A stretch of 64,000 bases of DNA from Fusarium oxysporum f. sp. lycopersici 4287 (Eukaryota; Ascomycota; Sordariomycetes; Hypocreales; Nectriaceae). Every line of letters begins with the position of its first letter. Positions within the stretch are counted from its first letter, which is position 1. Below the pieces are notes generated by a model. That model worked only from the letters and a program-made list of their open reading frames with translations. It did not search any database and was not told where the DNA came from. The stretch covers positions 528,003-592,002 of the forward strand of contig NC_030987.1 of NCBI RefSeq assembly GCF_000149955.1, read 5' to 3'. Position numbers and translations under genes: made by a program. Shown piece after piece: positions 54,026 through 64,000 of the stretch.

Positions 54026-55376
54026 TGGTAAATTAGGGTAATTTAGGATAAATTTAGGAGGCTCTTTGATGAGTTTATTTTCTTCCCCGAGGCCGAGAAA
54101 ACGAACGTGCCGTCATGAACAAGAGTGTGTTAGTGATGCCAGTCATATAGACGGACAGCGGACGGAGCGCACCAACGGCAAAAAAGGTTCCCTACCTCTC
54201 AGACCTCGATGATATTGAGGACTCCGGAGTTGTAATGAAGGTTGCGGGACGATAATGCGGAGCGGCGCGGCGGCGGTAAGTTGCGGTGCGGTGCGGCCAG
54301 ACTTGACCAAAACTCTGTTGTCGTCAAGTGAAGGCCGGCGCATACCACGCCAACGAGTCCAATTAAGCTTAATTTTGAGCTTCTTCCTTATCAGATAAAC
54401 GGCCACTTCTACCCCTATGATTCTGTCATTGGTGATGACACTATGAAACAGACAATGGTGACTTTGATGCTCAGCATTATAGAGAAATGACATGTTAAAA
54501 ACAACATCACTTTTCACAATTGCCGTGCATGTCTCCCGAACGTTTAATCGTGGGGTGTTACACCCATACGATCAGCGGAATTATATCCCCATTGACTAAC
54601 AAACCATCGGGATGTGGACCACCAACCTCACAGCTAACAATTCTCTCTGCATCTATTCCTCCAGCAATGTAATTCTCACGCCTGAACGATTCCCGGATGT
54701 TATCCGACCACTCTGTCTTGGCAGACGAGTACACCCACTACCGGTGACACCTCCATCGTACAAGCACCCAGACATTCGGTACAAGACGCATGGTTCTTGA
54801 CCGTCATGGGATTTGCATTCTGCTAAAAGGGCCGAAAACTTATATGGGCTCCCCGCATGTTTAAACGGTTTAGAGCCTGCGCCGTCCCCAGATTATCCCC
54901 GCGTTGGACCTCTGCATCATGAGAATCACGGCGCTTTTAGTCATGAACCACCAGGTTTTTCATCGGCCTATTTTCTTGGCATTACGGGGACCGGTCTTCT
55001 CATCTGGTCTTCTCATTCGGACAGCTCTGTCGGAATGAGTTGCGATTGGGTCGGACCAGTGCCCATAGCTGGGTTTACAAGTTCCGGACTTGACTTATAG
55101 CTCCCGGATGCTCAATACTTTGTGCAGTGAGGTTAGGCTGAGAGAAGCAAGGATTGAAAAGGTCGGTCCGAATCAAGTTGATGATGATGGAGTTTGCGAT
55201 GGCCAAGATGGTGAGAGTGTAAGTGAATGACCTCGGGCCTGCTAAAACTTCGGGATATGGAGAGATATTGACGAAGAGTGAGTGTATATAAGATGAAGTG
55301 ATCGACCGGATGTTTGTATTGAGCCAGTCGATTCACAGACTCGGATATCTATCTACCTCTCTTCTACAACTTCACC
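54026..55376. other. Gene-free interval
   Basis: About 1.3 kb. A GC-rich patch at 54255-54300 holds GCGGTGCGG-type short repeats. The last 200 bp are the promoter of the GH3 gene. No supported gene. Confidence 0.45.
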
Positions 55377-57281
55377 ATGTGGTCAAGTCTTCTCCTTCTG
55401 GGAGGCGTGTCTTTGAGCATAGCCAACCCAATTGTTCGACAAGATGCCAACCCTCCCTACAGAAACAAGACCCTATGTCTTGACAAGCGTGTTGATGACC
55501 TCATGTCCCGCATGTCCCTTGAGGACAAGGCAGGTCAGATGTTCCACGGTCGTACCGTGGTGGTCAACAACACCTTTGACGAGACCATCGAGGAGTTCGT
55601 CACCGGCAAGCGTATCACTCACTACGTCCTCAGCGGTGGTGTGAATGATGTTCGCGGTGTTGCAAACTGGTACAATAAGCTCCAGAGACTCTCACAGAGC
55701 ACGCCCCTGGGCATCCCAAGTGAGTAGCCTTGGACGTTATTAACTCCTAAGCATACTGATGACCTGTTAGTCACAATAAGCAGCGATCCACAGCACGGAT
55801 GGACCGATGAGAATGCTGTCAGCGTTGTGGCACAGGGTTTCTCTCGATGGACTGAGCCTCTTGGTCTCGCTGCACTGCGATCCCCAGAGCTGGTCCGTCA
55901 GTTCGCTGAGATCGCACGTGAGGAGTACGTCGCTGTTGGTATTCGACAGGCACTACATCCTCAAGTCGATCTAGCTACTGAGCCACGCTGGGGACGTATC
56001 ACCGGCACCATGGGAGAAGATGCCAACCTCACCAGTGCCTTGATGGTTGAGTACATCAAGGGTCTTAAGGGCGACAAGATCGGTCCCAACTCTGTTATTG
56101 CGACCACCAAGCATTTCCCCGGCGGTGGTCCAATGGAGGATGGAGAGGACTCTCACTTTCCCTGGGTAAGTAATAATCCTTCTAATAGTAGAACAATTGC
56201 TGACAGTGAGGTGTAGGGCAAGAACCAGACTTACCCTGGTAACAACCAAGACTACCACTTGATCCCCTTCAAGGCCGCCATCGCAGCTGGTACTCGTCAA
56301 ATGATGCCCTACTACTCTCGTCCCATCAATACGTCGTGGGAAGAAGTTGCCTTTGGCTTCAACAAGGGTGTAGTCAACGATCTCCTCAAGAAAGAGCTTG
56401 GTTTCGACGGTATTGTTGTTACCGACTGGGGTATCGTGACTACCCGATTCTGGGGTCTTGAAGACCAGACTGAGCTTGAGCGCGCTCGTCGTGTTCTCGA
56501 AGCCGGATGCGATATCTTTGGTGGCGAGACCAAGCCTGAGCTTATCATTGAACTCGTCAACAAGGGTCTCATCTCAGAGGCCCGAATTGATGAGTCTGTT
56601 CGCAAGCTTATGAAGGAGAAGTTTGAGCTGGGTCTTTTCGACAACCCCTTCGTTGATGTCGATAAGGCCGAGCGCATTGCTGGAAACGACTACTTCAGCC
56701 GTCTTGGAAACGAGACGCAGCGCCGTGCATTCACTCTCCTCACCAACAAGGATGACGTTCTCCCTCTTCCTCTGTCCGCTCTCAACGCCAAGTTCTACAT
56801 TGAGGGAATTGAACCCGAGGTCATGGAATCTCGCAACCTCAGCGTCGTCGAGAACCCCGAGGACGCAGACTACGCATTCCTCCGCCTCGCCTCACCCTTC
56901 AAGCCCACCACAGCTCCCGGTCTTCCCGCGATGATCAACAACGGCAGTCTCGAGTTCAACACGACCGAAAAAGCCCGCCAGGCCAAGATCTACGCGACAC
57001 TCCCAACTGTCGTGGACATCAGACTCAACCGACCCGCCGCAGTCCCTGAAGTAGCTGAGCAGGCTGTTGCGCTATTCGGTAGCTACGGTAGCAGCCACGA
57101 TGCTTTCTTGGATGTTGTTTTTGGTACAGACGGTTGGGGTCCTGAGGGAAGGTTGCCTTTTGATCTACCTGTGTCTCAGGAGGCTGCTGATGCGCAGATG
57201 GAGGACATTCCATTTGATGTGGAGGCCTTGTTTAAGTTTGGCCATGGATTGAGGTATAAGGATACGTGTGACAGTTCATAG
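55377..57281 (+). CDS. Secreted glycoside hydrolase family 3 (beta-glucosidase-like)
   Basis: Exons 55377-55719, 55771-56165 and 56217-57281 give 600 residues. There is a signal peptide (MWSSLLLLGGVSLSIANP). GH3 landmarks follow: LMSRMSLEDKAGQM, HPQVDLATEPRWGR, TTKHFPGGG, and the nucleophile Asp in GIVVTDWGIV. The C-terminal part keeps the WGPEGRLPFDLP and FGHGLRY motifs but is short, and no fibronectin-III domain follows, so it is shorter than typical fungal beta-glucosidases (700-860 residues). It may act on beta-glucosides or related short glycans outside the cell; the exact specificity is not readable. The SDPQHGW stretch resembles that of bacterial-type GH3 enzymes. Confidence 0.85.
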
Positions 57282-58434
57282 TTGGTATTCATGAGATGAA
57301 ATGATGGTGAGATGATTTGTAATGACATAGCTTTACTTGATAAAGGGGCTGTAATTAAAATGAGCTGTTTGCATATACATGATTGTTTGATGATGCACTG
57401 ATGTCTGAATAGTGACAGTGAAGGCTGTGTTTTAGTAGTAGTGGTACACCTTGGTGTAAGCTGCAAACATTTTCTTAGTAGTTAAATGATAGATATCACT
57501 CTGACCATTAATTGACATTGTGTTTGTCAAGAACAAGTCAATAACGCATCAGACTCAAGCCACGTCTGGCCGTAAACGCGGAGTGAGACTGTCTTGGCTA
57601 ATGAATGCAGGTTAAATGGCCCGGAAATACTGAAACCAATCAAACGTAAATGGAAACAGTTCAAAGCGTCTGGGCCTATGTTTCATAATCTCCGAGGTGA
57701 CTGGCCAATGCTGACCTGCCAACTCAGACTGTAACTCAAGTAAATGAGGCCCTTTCTACTGCCAATATCTACAGACCACATCACAGCACATATACTCGGC
57801 TAAACATTGCGGTAAATTCGAGCATCTCCAGCAAACACAGAGCGGAGATAAGAGCGGGCTTTATCCATTGTTGAGACCTGTCACATGCAGGGGAGGGGGA
57901 CTTGAAAGAACTTCTCGCTCTCTCTCCCAACAAAAGGATACACTCGGCACTACCGGACAGCACGTGACGTACTGTTTCTTCTAGATTCTGTTGACGCAAG
58001 CCCCCTGTAAATCGCAAGCAGAGGGCAGGGATTGGATGCATTCGCTGTAAGCCCTGCCGGAACAATAGAGGGCCCGCCCCGAATGCGGCGAACCCCGGTC
58101 GGCGGGAAGACGGAGCTAGCCTGCTCTGCGCTCATCCATTGATCCAATCCCATCACCACGAGCACTGCTATTCCATTATTGTACGTCTTGTTAGGTACTC
58201 TGCTGTACATCACCACACCCTTTCGCCATTAGCGGGCTCTTGGAGAATCTCGACTTTGCATCCACTTCGTCCCTTTTCTTCATTATCTCCGACTTCAACC
58301 TATTTCACTCTCTTCTGTTTTGCTGTACCATTTTGGACCCTTGATATCGATACGTTGCGCCGAGATTACGAAATTATACTCTACATCCTCTCCGCCACAT
58401 CTGATCCTCCCTCTACTTCCGACTCCTGCTCGCA
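57282..58434. other. Intergenic region
   Basis: 3' flank of the GH3 gene and promoter plus CT-rich leader of the LETM1 gene. Short leftward frames at 57780-58220 have no domain and are not supported. Confidence 0.5.
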
Positions 58435-60150
58435 ATGAGCGCTTCCTCCAATGTCGCTCGCCGGGCGGTTGCCCGGAACCCTTTGATGGGCAATGGTGAG
58501 CATCGCCTTTTTGATGAGGTGTCGTTTACGTCCCCTGCTAACTCTCACCGAAGCCCGAGCTCTGTCACGGGGTGTTACTCCTGCCCTCCTCGGTCGCCAC
58601 GTCAGTCGTAACGTCAAAGTCCCTGCCATTGCTCTGTTGATCCCTCGATCGATGAGTACCGATCATCACCGACACGACCCCAGTTCTTCTGGCCCGCCCC
58701 CGGGATTCAATGCCGAGCAGGCTAAGAAGCCGCTTCCCAAGGATTCCGCAGGCTCTGTTGTTGCTAAGAAGGAGGACAAGAAGCTCGACCCGAACCCCAA
58801 GGACGCTGCTGTACTGAAGCCCGCCGATGCCTCTGCCGAAGCCAAGGCCGATACAGAAGTTGTGGCCACCAAGGAGGGTGTGATGGAGAAAGGCGATGCT
58901 GCTCAAAAGGCCAAGGAGGAGAAGAACTTACTCTCTGGGAGAAGGTCAAGAAGGAGGCTCACCACTACTGGGATGGATCTAAGCTGCTCGCCGCTGAGGT
59001 CAAGATCAGCTGGCGGTTGGCCCTCAAGATGGCTGCCGGATACGAGCTCACCCGACGTGAGAACAAGCAACTTCAGCGAACAGTCCAGGATCTTGGTCGT
59101 TTAGTGCCCTTCTCCGTCTTCATTATCGTTCCTCTGGGTGAGGCACTTCTGCCTCTTGCCCTCAAGCTCTTCCCCAACATGCTCCCCAGCACATTCGAGG
59201 GACAAAAGTCAAAGGAGGCCAAGGCCACGCTCCTCCGATCCACACGCAAGGAAGTCAGCCAATTCTTAAGACAGACACTCGGCGAGTCTGGCTTGCCAGT
59301 GAGTCAAGCAACAACACAAAAAGAGGAGTTCTCCAACTTCTTCCGCAAAGTTCGCGCCACTGGCGAGACACCCACAGCCGAGGATGTTATCAAGGTCTGC
59401 AAGGTCTTCCGCGATGATTTGACCCTCGACAACTTGTCACGACCTCAGCTCGTTTCCATGTGCAAGTATATGAACCTTAACACATTCGGTACCGACATGA
59501 TGCTCCGATATCAGATTCGCCACCGTATGCGACAGATCAAGCGCGACGACAAGGCCATCAGCTACGAGGGCGTTGACAGTCTGACCGTTGCCGAGCTCCA
59601 GGCTGCTTGTGCTGCTCGTGGTATCCGAACACACAGTGTCTCCCCCGCCCGCATGCGAGCGGACCTTCAGACTTGGCTCGATCTCCGACTCAAGGAGGGT
59701 GTTCCCTCAACACTTCTCGTTCTGAGCAACGCCTATATGTACGGCCAAGGCTCAGGTGAGGGTTACAACCAGATTGATGCTCTCATTGGTGTCATGTCTG
59801 CCATTCCCGAGGAGCTGTACCACGAGATCGAGCTTGAGGTGCACAGCGCCGAGGGTGCTGCCACTAACAAGCAGCGACTCGAGGTCATCAAGGAGCAGCA
59901 GGATCTCATTGAGGACGAGGCGGAGCAGGACCAGGCCAGTCAAAGCTCCGGTTTCGCCACTCCCCGAGACACAGATGATATCGATGAGAAGGAGGAGAGA
60001 TTGGCCCAGGCTCAAGCCGAGGGTCTCGGCAAGAAGCAAGTTAGCGAGATGGTCGAGGCCGAGATGGAGTTGGCCAAGGCTGCTGAGTCTGCTGCATCAC
60101 TAGAGCGGGAGATTCACGCCAGCTCTGGGGCCTCTAAGGAGCAGAAGTAG
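58435..60150 (+). CDS. MDM38: LETM1-domain mitochondrial inner-membrane protein (Mdm38 type), one base short
   Basis: Exons 58435-58495 and 58554-60150; about 552 residues once the frame is continuous. The N-terminus is basic and Arg-rich (VARRAVARNP, later LLGRHVSRNVKVPAIALL), a mitochondrial presequence. The LETM1 core begins LTLWEKVKKEAHHYWDGSKL, has a single membrane helix (FSVFIIVPLGEALLPLALKL) and then the conserved ribosome-binding-like region with LSRPQLVSMCKYMNLN. It ends in an acidic coiled coil. These proteins support K+/H+ exchange and membrane protein insertion. Between 58921 and 58930 one base is missing (AAGAACTT where an extra A would keep frame), so the literal frame breaks there. 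The gene is highly conserved, so I suspect an assembly indel. Confidence 0.9.
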
Positions 60151-60939
60151 ACGAGAGGAAAGTGAAGTGAGCCCGAGGCTCAATGTACCATGACTTGGTG
60201 TGTGTGTTTTTCATATGTATGACTGTATGGATTGGTATGGCATCAAGGCGGGACGGGTATAAGGCGCTGTGCTGCTGTATCAAAAACTGGCCCCCGACAT
60301 TTGAGAGGACCGAAGATTAAGTATTACTTGTTTGGGATAGACCACTCTCGACGGGAAGCAATAGATTCCACTGAATGATTTTATTTGTATATATAATTGA
60401 TTTGCCATAAACACTTGCAATTGTGAGTTGACTTCTTTCCGAGTGATGTTCTGTTGATGCCTATGGGATGGGGACCCTTGGACTTGGCTGAGCTGCGTCA
60501 TCGTCTTTGCTAATGTAGATCCTGGTAAAGGGATACCTGTGAAGGTGATGACGAGGAATCACTACGGCCACCAAAAATGAGTGAATGCATTTGAGAATAG
60601 TTCCATAAAGGAATGAGTAGATTTAGAAGAGTCTCATCCAGTTTCTATAATCCTAGACATAGAAAATATGGTGATATTCTAGAATCACTGCCCTCGTAGA
60701 AGCCCCTCTCTATCTTACAGCGGTCCCTGCGCCACCCCAGCTCCCCACGTCCTAACCTCTACCACTTAACTTAGCACCACCAAGCTTCAAGTCGAACCAA
60801 CTCCCGCCAACTCCGCCCACTTTCAATCAACGTCACCTCACTATCCCTCCTCTCCAACCGCCTCACATCGCTACAACATCAATCCTCCACCTGGCCCTGA
60901 TCGAAAGCTCGCACTGCCATCCTACACATTGGCCCCGCA
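60151..60939. other. Intergenic region
   Basis: Terminator side of the LETM1 gene and promoter of the sorting nexin gene, with a CT-rich leader from about 60720. No gene seen. Confidence 0.5.
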
Positions 60940-62370
60940 ATGACGGCCATGGAACAGCAACAAGACGACTTCTCCAACGTCTCGTGGAGTGAACACGTCC
61001 ACGACCAGACATCCCGCACTGTTCCTCCCGCGGAAGAACCAGGCCATGATATGAATGCGCCTGGGACGGGTCTAGAGATAGATGCTCCGTCGCTGGGGAA
61101 TGAGGTGTTGGAGTGTACTGTTGGAACGCCCATCAAGGAAAATGACGGTACCAAGGATGCTTTTGTCTCGTATCTCATCACCACACACGTACGTACCCTC
61201 AACCACTTTATCATGCGCTCATACTGACCATTGTAGTCGACCTTCTCTGCCTTCCAGCGCTCAACTACAACCGTCCGCCGTCGCTTCACAGACTTCGTAT
61301 TCCTCTACAAACAACTCACCCGCGAGTATCCCGCCGCTGCCGTACCCCCTCTGCCCGACAAGCAACGCATGGAATATGTCCGCGGCGACCGCTTCGGCTC
61401 TGACTTTACCGCCCGTCGCGCCCACTCCCTCCAGCGCTTCCTGAACCGACTCTCTCTCCACCCTACACTGCGCCGCGCTCCGATCCTGCATACGTTCCTC
61501 GAGAGCCCCGACTGGAATGCTACCATGCGCAGTCGTGGTGCGCGAGGTAGCTCTGCTAGTGATCCTGGATCTGCGGGGGTATTTGATAACTTTGCCGATA
61601 CCTTTATCAATGCTTTTACCAAGCTGCATCGCCCGGATCGTCGGTTCCTTGAGGTCAAGGAGAAGAGCGATAAGCTTGATGATGACCTTGGACATATCGA
61701 GAAGGTTATTGCTAGGGTTGCCAGGCGAGAGACGGACTTGGAGGTGGACTTGCGAGATCTCGCAGAGCAGTTCCAGAAGCTCATTCCCCTTGAACCCCAT
61801 GTCGAACCCGCAGTTCACGGCTTCTCCGCTTCCATCGAAGACACAGCGACTCACCTACGGAAACTCAAAGACGTCACCGACCAAGACTACCTGGGCTCCT
61901 TGCGCGACATGCAAGCCTACTCCATCGCCCTCAAAAATCTCCTCAAAGCCCGCGAGCAGAAACAGCTCGACTACGAACAACTCACGGAATATCTCAACAA
62001 ATCCACCACGGAGCGCGACACCCTGCAGTCGGGACATCACAGCGGTTCCGGCGCCGGAAGCTTTCTGCGCGCCAAGATCGAAGACGTGCGCGGCGTAGAC
62101 CACGAGCAAGCACGTCGCGAGCGCACGCGCAAGCTGGAACTCCGCGTCGAAGAGCTAACCCACGAGGTTGAGAGTGCTCGCAAAACGAGCGACATGTTTG
62201 ATGATGAGGTTGTCAAGGAGGTGGCTGACTTTGAGCGCATCAAGAGGATTGAGATGAAGAGCCAGCTGGGCGGTCTTGCGGATGCGCATATTGAGTTTTA
62301 TGGTGAGGTTGCTAGTATTTGGGAAAAGTACGTTCAGGAGATGGAGAAAGAGGGGATCGTGAGTGCGTAG
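60940..62370 (+). CDS. SNX4: Sorting nexin Snx4/Atg24 (PX-BAR)
   Basis: Exons 60940-61188 and 61237-62370 give 460 residues. A short acidic start is followed by the PX domain (about 58-180): ECTVGTPIKEN, YLITTH, then the phosphoinositide-binding VRRRFTDFVFLYKQL and the PPLPDKQ loop, RRAHSLQRFLNRL. The BAR region (about 200-460) is helical with FLEVKEKSDKLDDDLGHIEK and RERTRKLELRVEELTHEVE, ending FYGEVASIWEKYVQEME. It recycles SNARE proteins from endosomes and assists selective autophagy. The intron breaks the PX domain right after TTH. An alternative ATG at 60949 would remove three residues. Confidence 0.92.
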
Positions 62371-62727
62371 AGGAAAGCGGGGATTGAAGTTCTATTCGGC
62401 GTTTATTAGGATATGGCGTTTGGGCTGCTGCTTAGATGATGGCGACGAGGACTCGACTAAAGTAGCTCGTCTAGAAGAAAGACATTCATGGCAATAGCAA
62501 AGTCGGTAATCGTGAACAAGGGCCTCGAGAATAAATATCGCTACGAACAACTGGGGTCTGATGCAAGAATCACCTCATATTTCAATCTTGACATTTTGTA
62601 CCAAACGCCATCCAAGGTCTATTGACAAAAGCACAATATACCAACATAGATAAGACAAATCACATAAAACTCCGCCTATCCATGCAAAAAGCACCCAAAT
62701 GGCTTGCTACGATGCCCAAGTCATGTA
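62371..62727. other. Convergent 3' region
   Basis: Between the tails of the sorting nexin and Kex2-type genes. No gene. Confidence 0.5.
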
Positions 62728-64000
62728 TCAACGTCCACCCAATGGTCTCGTCTCACCCTTCTCATCATCACTACTCTCTTCCTCACTCTCCTCATCGCTG
62801 TCACTGTCTTCTCCCACAGCATAATGCTGCGTATCATCACCTGCCAATCTATCACGAGATTGCTCACGATCATCTCTGTAGTCTTCAAACTGCTCATCAT
62901 CGCTGCCCTCGGCAAAAGCATCGTACAACTCTCCGCCACGAGTCCTGCGGGCTTTACCGCCGGCGGCCTTTTCGCCGGCTCGAAGACCCTCAGCCTCTTC
63001 TTCGTCGATGAGTTCGAATTCGTAGTTGTTGTGGGAGGTGTTGCGGAGACGACGGCGACGGGCGATCCAGAAGTAGATACCAAGGCCGATGCAGAAGGCT
63101 GCGATGAGACCGACTGCGCCATAGATCCAGACCTGTGCTGTCTTGGAGGCGCCGAAGGTGGGGAGCCAAGAGACCCAGGATGATGAAGCTGTAGTCGATT
63201 CCTCGGCAGACTCTTGGGTGCTTGAGGGCTCTTCCTCGTCGGTGCCGGTAGGTCGAGCGGGCTTGTTGGGACGTTCAGGGTGATCAGTAGGATGTTCAAT
63301 GAGAGTAGGCTTGGTAGCAGGAGGAGCTGAGGTTGTAGAAGCAGCAATTGTTGTGGTAGACACAATCTTATCGTGGTCCTTGTCGTCATCTGCGTTAGGC
63401 ATGGGTAATAGAGTTGCCTTGTCTGCATCAATAGCTTCACCCCATAGCTTCAGGCGCCAGTCGGTAAAGCTGCCCTTGAATGAGTTCTTCTCAGTGTCAC
63501 GGACAATGATAGTCCACTTGCCGACACCACTTTCACCCCTACATAAAGTTAGAATGAGCAGATCAAGTGTAACAGGAATACATACCAGTGAGCAACACTC
63601 ATAAAAGTCCAATCGATATATCCCTCCTCCTTGGCATCGCCTCGTCGGGCGACCGCAAGATGGCTGACCACATTGTCAGGGCTGATCAAGTCAACGCTCA
63701 GGTCACCACGTCGAGTGTGCTCGACGTTCATAGTAACAGTGATGTGCTCAACACGAGCGAGGTTGGAGCCCTTGAGCATGTCCTCGGTAACTTCAAGCGT
63801 TACACTCAAACCATCTCGACCCTCAGGGATCGACTTCTTGACATGAACCCAAGGAGAGAAATACCATGACTGTGGCTTGACCAGCGGCCAATCCTTGGCT
63901 CTCTCGACCAAAGCCCAAGAGTCAATCTTTCCATAACCGAAGACGTGGCTGAACTTCTTGCCAATCGTGGTATTCTGCTGGTTGGACTCGTCACCTTCAA
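62728..64000 (-). CDS. KEX2: Kexin-type subtilisin proprotein convertase (Kex2/KexB), C-terminal part; 5' end outside window
   Basis: Exons 63586->64000 and 62728-63538 (intron 63539-63585 keeps frame). Visible from the N-terminal side: the end of the catalytic domain (FSHVFGYGKIDSWALVERAK), then the P domain (LARVEHITVTMNVEHTRRGD, LISPDNVVSHLAVARRGD, WTFMSVAHWGESGVGKWTI, FTDWRLKLWGE). A Ser/Thr/Pro-rich stalk follows, then a transmembrane helix (IYGAVGLIAAFCIGLGIYFW) and a cytosolic tail. The tail has NNYEFELIDEEE, a likely Tyr-based Golgi-retrieval signal, and acidic Ser-rich clusters. The active-site Asp, His and Ser lie outside the window. The enzyme cleaves after Lys-Arg/Arg-Arg in secreted precursors in the late Golgi. 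Confidence 0.93.

Noticed and set aside
57781..58216. Two overlapping minus-strand frames upstream of the LETM1 gene
   Set aside because: They overlap the CT-rich leader and promoter of LETM1 and show no domain.
62721..63440. 239-codon minus-strand frame overlapping the Kex2-type gene
   Set aside because: Alternative frame of the Kex2 stalk and tail; Leu/Pro-rich, no domain.

Overview
This is a eukaryotic window from a filamentous ascomycete, most probably a Fusarium-like Sordariomycete. Most genes carry short introns of about 45-65 nt with GT(A/G)NGT donors and CTAAC/CTGAC branch points. Fungus-specific families are present: Zn2Cys6 regulators, a LysM effector, a GPI-anchored wall protein and a fungal LicD protein. 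The genus is inferred from gene content, not from a search.

Positions 1-33 kb are accessory in character. They hold the 3' part of a fatty-acyl dehydratase (HACD/PHS1), a lectin-like protein, a decayed LRR gene, and three neighbouring secreted or surface genes (LysM effector, Ser/Thr-rich GPI protein, carbohydrate-binding protein). After these comes a run of catabolic-looking genes: two short-chain dehydrogenases, an interrupted sugar transporter, a small secreted protein, a Baeyer-Villiger monooxygenase, an alpha/beta hydrolase, a Zn2Cys6 regulator, an arylsulfotransferase-like protein, a Dal5-type transporter, an F-box-like protein and a second Zn2Cys6 regulator. Monooxygenase, hydrolase and dehydrogenase together suggest ketone to ester/lactone to acid/alcohol chemistry, with import and a local regulator. 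A tRNA-Ser(AGA) lies inside this run.

Positions 34-47 kb are mostly housekeeping: an AP180-type endocytic adaptor, TFIIH subunit Tfb3, NudC, a kinetochore-like AT-hook protein, a LicD-type protein, the HDEL receptor and an Adk2-type adenylate kinase.

Positions 47-55 kb form an island. It contains a SNF2-like ATPase whose non-coding segments each carry a copy of a 13-bp palindrome, a degraded second copy of that ATPase's C-terminus, an 18-bp tandem repeat inside a broken gene, and a very AT-rich block that looks RIP-mutated.

Positions 55-64 kb return to ordinary genes: a GH3 glycosidase, a LETM1/Mdm38 mitochondrial protein, sorting nexin Snx4/Atg24, and the 3' part of the Kex2 protease gene, which runs off the window end.

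Several otherwise conserved genes are each one base short of an open frame (sugar transporter near 13.2 kb, kinetochore-like gene near 40.2 kb, LETM1 near 58.9 kb). Assembly indels are therefore a real possibility alongside genuine decay. All exon limits were read by eye from splice signals and checked for reading-frame continuity.
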